In this document: in pieces, positions 42,227 to 51,098 of the stretch | Numbering within the stretch: position 1 is the first letter of the stretch | Layout: every line of letters begins with the position of its first letter | From: Hyphomicrobiales bacterium | Lineage (GTDB): Bacteria; Pseudomonadota; Alphaproteobacteria; Rhizobiales; Rhizobiaceae | DNA length: 64,000 nucleotides | Assembly (NCBI GenBank): GCA_900472675.1 | Contig: UCJA01000005.1 | Span: 188,848-252,847 of the forward strand | Direction: 5' to 3' | Notes under the pieces: generated by a model | The model's database searches: none | The model's input: the letters and a program-made list of their open reading frames with translations, nothing else | Told to the model about the DNA's origin: nothing | Position numbers and translations under genes: made by a program

Positions 42227-43264
42227 CTATCCGGCAAGCGGCGGGTTGAGGCGGGCAAAACCCTCCTGCCGGCGGTAGGGAAAATGCGGGTAGGGCGCCG
42301 TCACGCTGCTTGCCGCATCGAGCTTCGCCACCTGCTCTGTTGTCAGCGACCAGCCGACGGAAGCAAGGTTCTGGCGCAGCTGTTCTTCGTTGCGCGCACC
42401 GATGATGACCGACGACACGGTCGGGCGCGATACCAGCCAGTTGATCGCCACCTGCGGCACGGTCTTGCCCGCTTCAGTAGCCACCGCCTCCAGCGCATCG
42501 ACGACCCGGTAGAGATGCTCGTCTTCGACCGGCGGGCCGAACTCCGCTGTCTCGTGCAGCCGGCTGCCGTCAGGGATCGGCTTCGACCGGCTGATCTTGC
42601 CGGTCAGCCGGCCCCAGCCGAGCGGGCTCCAGACCAGCGCGCCAAGCCCCTGGTCGGCTCCGAATGGCATCAGGTCCCATTCGTAGTCGCGTCCGAGCAG
42701 CGAATAATAGACCTGGTTTGCCACATAGCGCGTCCAACCGTGCTTCTCGGCGGCAGCCAGCGATTTCATGATCTGCCAGGAGGAGAAGTTGGACACGCCG
42801 ATATAGCGCAGCTTGCCCTCTTTCACGAGCTGGTCGAGCGTCGAGACGACTTCCTCCACGGGCGTCGAGGCATCGAAGGCATGCAGCTGGAAAATGTCGA
42901 TATGGTCGGTGCCGAGCCGCTTCAGCGCGGCCTCGACTGCCGAAATCAGGCGCGACCGCGACGATCCCCAGTCGTTCGGGCCATCGCCGGTCGGCAGGCT
43001 CGCCTTGGTGGAGATCAGCACCTCGTCGCGACGGCCCTTGATCGCCTGGCCCAGCACCTCTTCCGAGGCGCCGTTCGAATAGACGTCGGCCGTGTCGAAC
43101 AGGGTGACGCCCGCCTCCAGGCAGATGTCGACCAGCCGGCGCGCCTCTTCCACATCGGTCGTGCCCCAGTGGCTGAACAGCGGTCCCGAACCGCCGAAGG
43201 TGCCGGCACCGAAGGAGAGGACGGGAACGCGAAGGCCGGACTGGCCGAGGTTGCGGTATTCCAT
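42227..43264 (-). CDS. Aldo/keto reductase (AKR11/YhdN-like)
   Basis: A 345-residue TIM-barrel reductase. N-terminal MEYRNLGQSGLRVPVLSFGAGTFGG is the classic AKR opening. LFDTADVYSNGASEEVLG gives catalytic Asp and Tyr, VLISTKA the Lys, and IDIFQLHAFD the His. C-terminal VSSVIIGARNEEQLRQNLASV binds the nicotinamide cofactor. It starts 22 bp past the MFS gene stop and is followed 117 bp on by the second AKR, so all three are probably co-transcribed. It is not closely related to the 274-aa neighbour. Confidence 0.93.
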   Translation of the reverse strand: MEYRNLGQSGLRVPVLSFGAGTFGGSGPLFSHWGTTDVEEARRLVDICLEAGVTLFDTADVYSNGASEEVLGQAIKGRRDEVLISTKASLPTGDGPNDWGSSRSRLISAVEAALKRLGTDHIDIFQLHAFDASTPVEEVVSTLDQLVKEGKLRYIGVSNFSSWQIMKSLAAAEKHGWTRYVANQVYYSLLGRDYEWDLMPFGADQGLGALVWSPLGWGRLTGKISRSKPIPDGSRLHETAEFGPPVEDEHLYRVVDALEAVATEAGKTVPQVAINWLVSRPTVSSVIIGARNEEQLRQNLASVGWSLTTEQVAKLDAASSVTAPYPHFPYRRQEGFARLNPPLAG

Positions 43265-43285
43265 GGCATAGCTCCTTGGGTAGGG

Positions 43286-44479
43286 TTAGCGGGCGAAGGT
43301 GGAGGATTGCGTGCGGGTCTTCCTGCCCGCCTGGCGGCGCTCGCCCTGCATGGCGATCAGCGCAACGACGATGGCGGCGGCCGGGAAAATGGCCGAGACG
43401 TAAGGCACGCCGGCAAGTCCCGGTCCGTGGCTGATGGCAGTGCCGCCCGCCCAGGCGCCGAGCGCATTGCCAAGGTTGAAGGCGGCGATGTTGAACGAGG
43501 AGGCGAGCTGTTCGCCGGCCCCTTGCGCCTTGCCGAGCACCCACATCTGCAGCGGTGCGACGGTGGCAAAGCCGGCAAGTCCCAGCAGCCCGACGAAGAT
43601 CACCGTGGTTGTCGGGGTGAGAAACGCGACCGGGAAGAGCACGAGGATGAGCCCGAGCAGCGCCATGGTGCCAAGGACCGTCGCGCGCAGGTTCCAGTCG
43701 GCAAGCTTGCCGCCGAGGAGATTGCCGGCAATCAGCCCGCCGCCGAACACGAGCAGGATCGGCGACACCCAGGTCTGCGGCAGATGGGCGACATCGGTCA
43801 GAAGCGGCGCGATATAAGTAAACAGGGCAAACACGCCGCCATAGCCGAGAACGGTGGTCATGAGGCCGAGCAGCACCGGTGTGCGCGAAATCGCCTTGAG
43901 ATCGGCGCGCCAGTCGGTTGCGACGGGCGCTTGCTTGTCCTTCGGCAAAAGGATGGCGATCACGGCAAGCGCTGCAATGCCGATCAGCGACACCGCCCAG
44001 AAGGTGGCGCGCCAGCCGTATTGCTGGCCAAGCCAGGTGCCGAACGGCACGCCGAGGATATTGGCCACGGTGAGGCCGGTAAACATCACGGCGATGGCCG
44101 AAGCGCGCTTGTCCGGCGCCACCATCTTGGTCGCAACCACCGAGCCGACGCCGAAGAACGTGCCGTGCGCGAGCGCCGTGACCACCCGGGCCACCATCAG
44201 GATGTCGTAGCTAGGGGCGAGCGCGCAGATCGCATTGCCGAGGATGAAGATCACCATCAGCGCGATCAGCACCGTCTTGCGCGGCAGCGTGCCGGTGAGA
44301 ATGGTGAGCACCGGCGCGCCGATGACGACGCCGAGCGCATAGCCGGAAATCAGCAGGCCGGCGGTGGCGATCGACACGTGGATGTCCGCCGCCACCTGCG
44401 GCAAGAGACCCATGATGACGAATTCCGTGACGCCGATGCCGAAGGCACCGGCCGTGAGCGCGTAGAGAGCGAGAGGCAT
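43286..44479 (-). CDS. DHA1-family MFS exporter (AraJ-like)
   Basis: A 397-residue inner-membrane transporter with 12 hydrophobic helices. Motifs: TEFVIMGLLPQVAADI in TM1, LISGYALGVVIGAPVLTILTGTLPRKTVLI (motif A region), and ALAHGTFFGVGSVVATKMV plus NILGVPFGTWLGQQYGWRATF (motif C/D region), as in AraJ/YdhP exporters of sugars or drugs. It leads the operon with two aldo/keto reductases, so the unit may reduce and expel a carbonyl compound. The divergent LysR at 44745 is the likely regulator. Confidence 0.92.
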   Translation of the reverse strand: MPLALYALTAGAFGIGVTEFVIMGLLPQVAADIHVSIATAGLLISGYALGVVIGAPVLTILTGTLPRKTVLIALMVIFILGNAICALAPSYDILMVARVVTALAHGTFFGVGSVVATKMVAPDKRASAIAVMFTGLTVANILGVPFGTWLGQQYGWRATFWAVSLIGIAALAVIAILLPKDKQAPVATDWRADLKAISRTPVLLGLMTTVLGYGGVFALFTYIAPLLTDVAHLPQTWVSPILLVFGGGLIAGNLLGGKLADWNLRATVLGTMALLGLILVLFPVAFLTPTTTVIFVGLLGLAGFATVAPLQMWVLGKAQGAGEQLASSFNIAAFNLGNALGAWAGGTAISHGPGLAGVPYVSAIFPAAAIVVALIAMQGERRQAGRKTRTQSSTFAR

Positions 44480-44566
44480 GTGGTGTGTCCTTGGGAGGAA
44501 TGTTGGAACGTGTGCGGCGCAATATCGGCGCTCGGCACTTGCCTGTGTAGCCGCATAAGCGGATAA

Positions 44567-44581
44567 TCATTTGTGAAATGA
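44567..44581. promoter_or_regulatory. Putative LysR operator between the MFS operon and its regulator
   Basis: TCATTT (44567-44572) and AAATGA (44576-44581) form a perfect inverted repeat around GTG. It is nested in a wider pair GCCTGTG (44541-44547) and CACAGGC (44585-44591). It lies 88 bp before the MFS start. Confidence 0.5.
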
Positions 44582-44632
44582 AGTCACAGGCTGGGGAGAG
44601 GATCTTCACCGAGAGGGCACTACCTCTCTGTC

Positions 44633-44702
44633 GTCATCCTCGGGCTTGACCCGAGGATCCAAAAAGCCGGTTGGCTCAAGTCGGGCTTGACCCGAGGATC
44701 CC
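44633..44702. repeat. REP-like palindrome, one and a half copies
   Basis: A full GTCATCCTCGGG/CCCGAGGATCC palindrome at 44633-44661 and a partial one at 44681-44702, in the same orientation. The core CTCGGGCTTGACCCGAG is shared with sites at 30.3, 30.6, 46.5, 46.8, 50.9 and 62.2 kb. Confidence 0.85.
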
Positions 44703-44744
44703 GATCCGCCCGAGACCACCGCAGCAAAAGGACACATAACCGCC

Positions 44745-45638
44745 ATGAACAACCGAGCCGGTGAAATGGAAGTCTTTGCGCTGGCGGCCGAGCTGAAGAG
44801 CTTTTCCGCCGCCGGGCGCCAGCTGAAACTCTCGCCCTCGGCGGTGAGCAAGCTCGTCACGCGGCTGGAGGACAGGCTCGGCACGCGCCTCGTCGTCCGC
44901 TCCACCCGCACCCTGCAGCTGACGGCGGAGGGCGAGACCTATCTCGCCCGCGCCAGCCGGATCCTCGCCGAAATCGCCGATACGGAAGCGGTGGTGGCGG
45001 GCGGCGGACGGATGCTGCCGCGCGGCCCGCTTTCGGTCAACGCCTCCGTCGGCTTTGGCGAACGCTACATCCTGCCGCTGGTCGGCGAGTTCCTGAAAAC
45101 CTTCCCGGATGTACAGCTCGACGTGACGCTGACCGACGACATGGTCGACGTGATCCGCGACCGGGTCGATATCGCCATCCGCCACGGGCCGCTGCGCGAT
45201 TCCTCGCTGATGGCCCGACGCCTGGGCAAGAGCCGCCAGGTGGTGATCGCCTCGCCGGACTATCTCGAGCGTCGCGGCATGCCGCAAAAGCCCGCCGATC
45301 TCGACAGCCACAACTGCATCGCCTTCAATTTCCGCCGTTCGCTGGAAGGCTGGCCCTTCCGCGATCCGAACACGGGAAAAGCCGAGGTGCGCGCCATTTC
45401 CGGCAATCTCAAGGGTTCGAGCGGCTCGATCATCCGGCAGTGGTGCCTGGATGGGCTGGGCATCGGCCGCGTCGGCCGCTTCCATGTGGAGCCGGATCTG
45501 GAGGCCGGCCGCCTGGTCGCCGTGCTGGAGGATTATAATCCTGAAGACATCGAGGAGATCCACGCCGTCTACGCCGGCCACGAGCATCTGGCCGTCCGCA
45601 TCCGCGCCTTCATCGAATTCCTGGTCGCAAGGCTATAG
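44745..45638 (+). CDS. LysR-family transcriptional regulator
   Basis: A 297-residue LysR-type regulator. HTH: FSAAGRQLKLSPSAVSKLVTRLEDRLGTRLVVRSTRTLQLTAEG. Effector domain from about residue 90 (GPLSVNASVGFGERYILPLVGEFL, DIAIRHGPLRDSSLMARRL, GLGIGRVGRFHVEPDL). It is divergent from the MFS/aldo-keto-reductase operon and most likely controls it. Start ATG 44745 lies 42 bp after the REP-like repeats, so its promoter is close to or inside that element. The inducer is not known. Confidence 0.92.
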   Translation: MNNRAGEMEVFALAAELKSFSAAGRQLKLSPSAVSKLVTRLEDRLGTRLVVRSTRTLQLTAEGETYLARASRILAEIADTEAVVAGGGRMLPRGPLSVNASVGFGERYILPLVGEFLKTFPDVQLDVTLTDDMVDVIRDRVDIAIRHGPLRDSSLMARRLGKSRQVVIASPDYLERRGMPQKPADLDSHNCIAFNFRRSLEGWPFRDPNTGKAEVRAISGNLKGSSGSIIRQWCLDGLGIGRVGRFHVEPDLEAGRLVAVLEDYNPEDIEEIHAVYAGHEHLAVRIRAFIEFLVARL

Positions 45639-45647
45639 ACGGAACGC

Positions 45648-46319
45648 TCAGTCCCGGTCCGGCGCCCCGAGCGGGAAAAGGTTCCGGTAGGGTCGCGCCT
45701 CGTCCACAGCCCGCGCAAACGAGGGACGCGCAAGCAACCTTTGGCGATAGGCGGTGACGGCGGGAAAGCTCTCGCCGAGCGGATGTGTCCAGTCGGCATA
45801 GAAGAGAAAGGGCGCAGCCCCGCAGTCGGCAAGCGTGAACGCATCGCCGACCGCCCATTCCCGGCCTTGCATGCGGGCCTCGAGCCAGCCATAGGCGGCG
45901 TCCAGCATGGCGCGGGCGTCCGCCACGCCGTGGGGGTCCCGGTCGCTCTCAGGGCGCATGGCATCGAACACGATCTTCTGCTGCGGCGTGGAAATATAGT
46001 TGTCGAAGAAGCGGTCGAGCATCCGCACCTGAAGCGCCACCTCTGCGTCATCGGGGATCAGCCGCACCGGACCCGGATAATGCTGCTGCAGGTATTCGAT
46101 AATGATCGAGGCCTCGTGGATGGCCCGCTCACCATCCAGAAGCATCGGAAAACGCTTCACCGGCCAGCGGCTTACCAGCTCGGTGTAGGCGTCCGGATCG
46201 TCCGGCCCGAGCATGCGGGTGTCGAATTGAGTGCCGTTTTCGTAAAGCGCGATCAGCACCTTCTGGCAGTAGGACGAGAAAGGGTGGGAATAAAGCACGG
46301 GGCGATGCGGGTTTTCCAT
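45648..46319 (-). CDS. Glutathione S-transferase family protein
   Basis: A 223-residue cytosolic GST. N-terminal VLYSHPFSSYCQKVLIALYENG carries a SSYC motif as in zeta/omega-like GSTs, followed by WPVKRFPMLLDG with cis-Pro and IHEASIIIEYLQ for glutathione. The helical domain has VGDAFTLADCGAAPFLFY with the N-capping box. Start ATG 46319 follows GGGAGG, rejecting a five-codon extension. It is convergent with the LysR gene (9 bp apart) and is followed upstream by the repeat block. Confidence 0.9.
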   Translation of the reverse strand: MENPHRPVLYSHPFSSYCQKVLIALYENGTQFDTRMLGPDDPDAYTELVSRWPVKRFPMLLDGERAIHEASIIIEYLQQHYPGPVRLIPDDAEVALQVRMLDRFFDNYISTPQQKIVFDAMRPESDRDPHGVADARAMLDAAYGWLEARMQGREWAVGDAFTLADCGAAPFLFYADWTHPLGESFPAVTAYRQRLLARPSFARAVDEARPYRNLFPLGAPDRD

Positions 46320-46511
46320 CTTTCGGCCTCCCAACCGGACTGTGGATCACAATCCGTAGACGCATCGGCAGACACGTTCAACCGCCTCTGGCGTGCCGTT
46401 CGGCGTGCCGTCTGGGGAAGCGGATATTATGGGTGGAAAACAACGCCGCACCCCCTCCATCTTCATACGGGGCACCTCCCGGTCGTCGCCGTGGGCGACC
46501 ACCTCTCGGTC

Positions 46512-46592
46512 GTCATCCTCGGGCTTGACCCGAGGATCCAAGGACTGGTCTGCGGCTCCGGCGTGGATCCTCGGGTCAAGCCCGAGGATGAC
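46512..46592. repeat. REP-like inverted pair
   Basis: GTCATCCTCGGGCTTGACCC... at 46512-46540 and its reverse complement at 46564-46592 face each other across 23 bp and would fold into one long hairpin. Confidence 0.9.
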
Positions 46593-46821
46593 GACCGTTC
46601 GCGCGGAAGACGCCGCACCCCCTCTGGCCTGCCGGCCATCTCCCCCACAAGGGGGGCGAAGACCCGCGGCACCCGCCTGCCCGGATCGAGCTTCAGCCCT
46701 CTGCCCGGATCGAGTTTCGGCGATGGCTGGATAGAACTTCGGCGCGTCGGCTGGGTTAAGCCCCCCCTTGTGGGGAGGATGGGGAGGGGACTTTACGCTC
46801 TCTTCGCACGACCTCTCCTTC

Positions 46822-46902
46822 GTCATCCTCGGGCTTGACCCGAGGATCCAAGGACTGGTTCGCGGCTCCGGCGTGGATCCTCGGGTCAAGCCCTGACATG
46901 AC
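46822..46902. repeat. REP-like inverted pair
   Basis: A second copy of the paired palindrome, left arm 46822-46850, right arm 46874-46902. The right arm ends in GCCCTGACATGAC rather than GCCCGAGGATGAC. Confidence 0.88.
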
Positions 46903-47157
46903 GCCGTTGGCGCGGGAGATGACGACTGTTGGCGCGGAGGACGCCGCACCCCCTCTGGCCTGCCGGCCATCCCCCCCACAAGGGGGGCGAAGACCCGCGG
47001 CACCCGCCTGCCCGAAGCAAGCTTCAACCCTCTGCCCGGATCGAGCTTCGGCGCGTCGGCTGGGTTAAGCCCTCCCCCTTGTGGGGAGGGTGGGGAGGGG
47101 CCTTTATGCCCTTTTCGTACGTCCTCTCGGTCGTCATGTCAGAGCTGGACCCGAGCC

Positions 47158-47871
47158 TCACCGCTCCATGTCCGTCACCCGCATCTGCCTGATCTCCTGT
47201 GCCACCAGGTGCTGCAGTCGCCAGAGATTGCGGTCGCGGATGCCGAATTCGGCCAGGTGCACCACCGTGTTGTAGAGATATTCCGCGCAGGAGCCGCGAT
47301 GGCCGCAGGCGCGCGCCAGCACCTTGGCCACCTCTTCGAGCGGCGGCAGCGGCCGGATGATGCGCGGGCTTCTGCCGCCGGCCCAGAAGGTCAGCGCCCG
47401 GATCGTCTCCCCCTCGTTTGTGCGCACCGGCAGCCAGCGGAAGCTGTCGAGACTGTCTTGGTGGCTCACCTCGCGGCGCAGTGCACTTTCGATCTGTTCG
47501 CGCTTGTCGCCATCGGCCACGCGGTAGATGACCCCGTCGCAGCGCCCGCCGCGCGAGAGCATCATCATCAGGCCCGGCTGCTGCGGCGTGCCGCGGCCCC
47601 GCTCGATATGCAGGGTGAAAGACCTGTGCCAGCCGAACGCGGTCGCCCGCTTCCGGTCGATGGACTCGAACCCCGGCTTCCAGATCAGCGATCCATAGGC
47701 GAAGATCCAAAGCGGTTCGGAGCCGATCTCCGCCGTCAGCCGGTCGGCAAGCGCTGCAAAATCCTGGTCGCTCAGCGGCTGCCAGCCGGGCGGCAGACCG
47801 GGATCGGTTTCATCGCGGAAGCAGAGTTCCACCAGATCGGGCGTCAGCGAGAGTGGCAGCGGTTTGGGCAT
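47158..47871 (-). CDS. ChaC-like gamma-glutamylcyclotransferase
   Basis: A 237-residue protein. WIFAYGSLIWKPGF is the GGCT-fold signature (YGSL, substrate-binding loop). RATAFGWHRSFTLHIERGRGTPQQPGLMMMLSRGG follows, and the acidic catalytic residue is expected in REVSHQD. ChaC enzymes cleave glutathione to 5-oxoproline and Cys-Gly in the cytosol. The start is ATG 47871. It is bounded downstream by the repeat block. No partner gene is obvious. Confidence 0.9.
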   Translation of the reverse strand: MPKPLPLSLTPDLVELCFRDETDPGLPPGWQPLSDQDFAALADRLTAEIGSEPLWIFAYGSLIWKPGFESIDRKRATAFGWHRSFTLHIERGRGTPQQPGLMMMLSRGGRCDGVIYRVADGDKREQIESALRREVSHQDSLDSFRWLPVRTNEGETIRALTFWAGGRSPRIIRPLPPLEEVAKVLARACGHRGSCAEYLYNTVVHLAEFGIRDRNLWRLQHLVAQEIRQMRVTDMER

Positions 47872-48087
47872 GGGTCCGGGCGGTGATTGGAATTCAGATG
47901 TCGCGGCAAGACTGCAGCGGCCGGCCCGTGTCTGTCAATTTGATTTGCCGCAATGCCGCAGACTGGCCCCACTGTTCTGCTTGAAGCACGGCGGGCCGGG
48001 GGGAACGCTTGCCCCCAAGACCGCAATCAAAGCCTCGCACCGCCTGACACCGCGGGGCTTTTCTGAACTGATGGGAGCATGCCATTC

Positions 48088-48222
48088 ATGCGCTGGTTGT
48101 TTATTGGAGTTCTTGGCCTTCTGGTTGCATTGATCTTGAGTATCGGTTGGATGAACGATCCGAACCGTGGCCCCCGCACCGATATCCGCGTGCAGGATGG
48201 GCAGGTCGTACCGATCCAGTAA
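48088..48222 (+). CDS. Candidate small membrane protein, 44 aa
   Basis: A short gene encoding a 44-residue protein: one N-terminal transmembrane helix (LFIGVLGLLVALILSIGW) followed by a polar tail with NDPNRGPRTDIRVQDG. ATG 48088 has GGGAG about 10 nt upstream, and the tail codons are G/C-ending. It lies 111 bp before the exported protein at 48333 and could share its transcript. No family is recognised. Confidence 0.55.
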   Translation: MRWLFIGVLGLLVALILSIGWMNDPNRGPRTDIRVQDGQVVPIQ

Positions 48223-48332
48223 CGGCGCGGTGGGGCGAAGGAGCAGGCGCACCGGGGCCTGTCGCCCCGCGCCCGCGGAACCAAATCGCCTGCGCCGCGG
48301 TTCATCCTGTTCAACCAGACAGGATCATCATC

Positions 48333-48836
48333 ATGCGAGCTTTATCTGCGCTAGTCATGGCCGGCGCCATCTGCTTTTCCTCGAGTGCCTTTGCCGCCGA
48401 GGAAGACTTCTTGAAATCGATTGAAGGCCAGTGGACCGGCGGCGGCAAGGTGCTGACCAGCATCGGCGGCAGCAATGTCAACGTCACCTGCAAGATGAAG
48501 TCCGACGCAGAGTCGTCCAGCTTTTCCATGAACGGCAACTGCCGGGCGCTGGCGGTCGTGTCGCGCAGTTTCAACGCGGATGTCACGGCCAAGGGTAACG
48601 CCTACTCCGGCAAATATGTCGGCGTATCGGGCAAGCCCTCGAAACTGGTCGGCAGTCGCAACGGCAACACCATCGCCTTCAACGTCACCTGGGCGCAGCC
48701 GGAATATGGTGATCGCGACGCGCAGATGACCATCCAGAAGGTCGGCGAAGACGGCCTGCGCATCCGCACCATCGACCAGGATCCGAAGTCCGGCAAGTCG
48801 GTCGTCACCACCCAGCTCGACCTGAAGCGCCAGTAA
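48333..48836 (+). CDS. Exported protein of unknown function
   Basis: A 167-residue protein with a Sec signal peptide (LSALVMAGAICFSSSAFAAEE). The mature part is a small beta barrel by pattern: GQWTGGGKVLTSIGG, VNVTCKMKSDAESSSFSMNGNCRA, with the two Cys likely disulfide-bonded, then GKYVGVSGKPSKLVGSRNGN, AFNVTWAQPEYGDRDAQMTI and RIRTIDQDPKSG. It resembles periplasmic proteins of the rhizobial 'hypothetical exported' type; no name is secure. Start ATG 48333 follows AGGA. Confidence 0.8.
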   Translation: MRALSALVMAGAICFSSSAFAAEEDFLKSIEGQWTGGGKVLTSIGGSNVNVTCKMKSDAESSSFSMNGNCRALAVVSRSFNADVTAKGNAYSGKYVGVSGKPSKLVGSRNGNTIAFNVTWAQPEYGDRDAQMTIQKVGEDGLRIRTIDQDPKSGKSVVTTQLDLKRQ

Positions 48837-48966
48837 CCGGCCAGGCTCAAGCGCCGCAGATCCTTCATCTTTGACCTCTGGTCAGAGGAAGGTCTGCGAC
48901 GTTTTCGGGCTCCGGATTTGACGATCGGCAAGTTTCCGGTTGAGCCGCAGGCTTGGGGATGATGGT

Positions 48967-50865
48967 ATGGCGCGGATTCATCCGCGCTTTTTCTCATCCG
49001 ACGAGCCGTGCATGACGATTTCAGACGCGATCTACCGTCCCTTCGAGACCTGGATACGCCCGCTCGATATCCCCTATACGCCCATGCCGGCGAGCGGGCC
49101 GGTCGCCGTCCTCCTCCACATGATGTCGATGTTTCGCGGCGTGCTGATCGCCATGGCGCTGAGCTCCATGGCCGTCGAGGCTATCAACCTGACGATCATC
49201 TGGGGACTGTCGGTCATCGTCGATGGCGTCACCACGCAAGGCGTGCAGGCCTTCGTCGTGGAACGGTCGGGGTTTCTAACCTTGCTCGCGGTGCTGATCT
49301 TTCCGGTCATGCCGTTCTTCTTCTACGTGACCAATATCCTCAATTCCCACACCGTCGGCATCAGCCTGCCGGTCGCGATCCAGTGGCAGGGGCACCTCGC
49401 CGTCGAGCGTCAGGACCTCGCCTTCTTCCACGATCTGTTCGCCGGCCAGGTGGCGTCGCGTCTCGGCCAGGTCGCCAGCGCCGTCCAGCAACAGATCCTG
49501 ATCGGCTTCCAGACGGGCCCGCGCTTTCTGCTGCAGATCGCCGGTTCGCTCGCCCTCCTGTTTGCGCTGTCCTGGCAGCTCGCGCTCCCGGTCGTCGTCT
49601 GGGTGGTGCTGAACGTGCTCTTCACCATCCGCGTGGTTCCCGATTTCACCGAGCGCTCAAGGCGTTCGGCGCGCCAGAACAGCCTTGTCTCCGGCGCCCT
49701 GACGGATCTCTACGGCAATATCCAGATGGTCAAGCAGTTCGCCGCCGAAGATACCGAAGCCGGCGCCCTGCGCGGGATCATGGCAAAGGCGGTACGCACC
49801 CAGCATCACGAACAGCGGATCTATCGCACCACCGAACTCGTCGTCATCAGCCTCAACATGTTGCTGTGGCTGGTCATGCTGGGCCTGGGTTTTTACGGGA
49901 TGTTCGAAGGGTTTCTGACGGTCGGCGATTTCGTCGCCACCGCCTATATCCTGCAGCGCCTCTCGGCCGGATCCTTCACCTTCCTGCAGATGGGCCAGCA
50001 GGTCTTCAAGGCGCTCGGCACCATCAAGGATGCCATGCCGGTGATGACCACGCCGCCGACGATCACCGACAAGCCCAATGCCACCGACCTTCGCGTCGAC
50101 AAGGGCGAGATCCGCTTCGACAATCTCCGCTTTTCCTACAAGACCGGACGGCCGGTCATCGATGGTCTGTCGCTGACCGTCGGGTCCGGGGAAAAGATCG
50201 GCCTGGTCGGTCTCTCGGGCGCCGGCAAGACGACCCTGGTCAATCTGCTGCTGCGCTTTTACGAGCTCACCTCCGGCACGATCACCATCGACGGGCAGGA
50301 TATCCGCGCCGTCCGCCAGGCAAGCCTGCGTCGCGGTGTGGGCCTGATCGCGCAGGATGCCGCACTGCTTCACCGCTCGGTCGGCGACAACATCCGCTAC
50401 GGCCGCCCCGACGCCTCGCTGGACGAGATCGCGCTGGCGGCAAGGCGGGCGCAGGCCGATGGCTTCATCGCCGATCTTGCCGATGCAGAGGGGCGCACCG
50501 GCCTTCAGGCTTTCGTGGGAGATCGCGGCGTCAAGCTTTCCGGTGGCCAGCGCCAGCGCATCGCCATTGCCCGCGTGCTCCTGAAGGATGCGCCCATCCT
50601 CGTGCTGGACGAGGCGACGTCCGCACTCGACAGCGAGGCCGAGGCGGCGATCCAGGAGCAGCTCAACCAGTTGATGGAGGGAAAGACGGTGATCGCGATC
50701 GCCCACCGCCTGTCGACGATCGCAAGGATGGACCGGATCGTGGTGCTCGATCAGGGACGCATCGTCGAGGAGGGGACGCCCGACGCCTTGATGGCTGAGG
50801 ATGGCATGTTCGCCCGCCTGTGGAAGCGCCAGACCGGCGGCTTCATCCCCGACCGCATCGACTGA
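48967..50865 (+). CDS. ABC transporter, fused permease and ATPase (exporter type)
   Basis: A 632-residue half-transporter. An N-terminal ABC transmembrane domain of about six helices reaches to residue 330 or so. The nucleotide-binding domain carries Walker A GLVGLSGAGKTTLVN, Q-loop IAQDAALLHRSVGDNI, signature KLSGGQRQRIAIARVLL, Walker B ILVLDEATSALD and H-loop IAIAHRLSTI. It would act as a homodimer exporting lipids, peptides or drugs. Start ATG 48967 has GGGGA 9 nt upstream; ATG 49012 is possible. No partner subunit adjoins it. Confidence 0.94.
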   Translation: MARIHPRFFSSDEPCMTISDAIYRPFETWIRPLDIPYTPMPASGPVAVLLHMMSMFRGVLIAMALSSMAVEAINLTIIWGLSVIVDGVTTQGVQAFVVERSGFLTLLAVLIFPVMPFFFYVTNILNSHTVGISLPVAIQWQGHLAVERQDLAFFHDLFAGQVASRLGQVASAVQQQILIGFQTGPRFLLQIAGSLALLFALSWQLALPVVVWVVLNVLFTIRVVPDFTERSRRSARQNSLVSGALTDLYGNIQMVKQFAAEDTEAGALRGIMAKAVRTQHHEQRIYRTTELVVISLNMLLWLVMLGLGFYGMFEGFLTVGDFVATAYILQRLSAGSFTFLQMGQQVFKALGTIKDAMPVMTTPPTITDKPNATDLRVDKGEIRFDNLRFSYKTGRPVIDGLSLTVGSGEKIGLVGLSGAGKTTLVNLLLRFYELTSGTITIDGQDIRAVRQASLRRGVGLIAQDAALLHRSVGDNIRYGRPDASLDEIALAARRAQADGFIADLADAEGRTGLQAFVGDRGVKLSGGQRQRIAIARVLLKDAPILVLDEATSALDSEAEAAIQEQLNQLMEGKTVIAIAHRLSTIARMDRIVVLDQGRIVEEGTPDALMAEDGMFARLWKRQTGGFIPDRID

Positions 50866-50885
50866 TCGCAAACATCGACGTCGCC

Positions 50886-50984
50886 ATGTCAGGCTTGATC
50901 CGAGGATCCAACCCCGCAGACGTGAGCACCCGTCAGGCGTTTGACCCGGCACTCGTGGATCCTCGGGTCAAGCCCGAGGATGAC
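50886..50984. repeat. REP-like inverted pair (left arm degenerate)
   Basis: The left arm (50886-50910) reads GTCAGGCTTGATCCGAGGATCC; the right arm (50956-50984) is the standard GGATCCTCGGGTCAAGCC copy. They flank a 45-bp spacer between the ABC transporter and the methyltransferase genes, which are convergent. Confidence 0.8.
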
Positions 50985-51098
50985 GAACGAGGGGGCAGTG
51001 CCCGTGACCCATTCTCTCGTCGGCAAGGGTGCGGTTGCGGCTTTGGCAGGAGTGCGGTTGCGGCGTGCAGTCAACGCTGACTCCTCAACCCTCAACCC

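Larger units (their letters stand above)
46490..47120. repeat. Tandem ~310-bp repeat block with REP-like pairs and mosaic elements
   Basis: Two direct copies. The REP pair recurs at 46512 and 46822, and GGCGCGTCGGCTGGGTTAAG at 46741 and 47050. CGCCGCACCCCCTCTGGCCT at 46611 and 46942 shows a 21-bp insertion in copy two. Each copy contains an inverted REP pair, CCCCCACAAGGGGGGC and CCCCTTGTGGGGA palindromes, and the spacer between. No gene: open frames on both strands are repeat translations. Confidence 0.88.

Noticed and set aside
42167-44566. A 799-aa plus-strand open frame
   Set aside because: It is the antisense of an aldo/keto reductase and an MFS transporter, rich in His/Arg/Gln as high-GC shadows are.
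46347-47027. A 226-aa minus-strand open frame in the second repeat block
   Set aside because: It contains repeated LDPRVKPEDD-like stretches that come from the palindromes, with no domain or start signal.
49008-50798. A 596-aa plus-strand frame over the ABC transporter
   Set aside because: An out-of-frame shadow full of Arg/Gly/Pro; the transporter frame carries every ABC motif.
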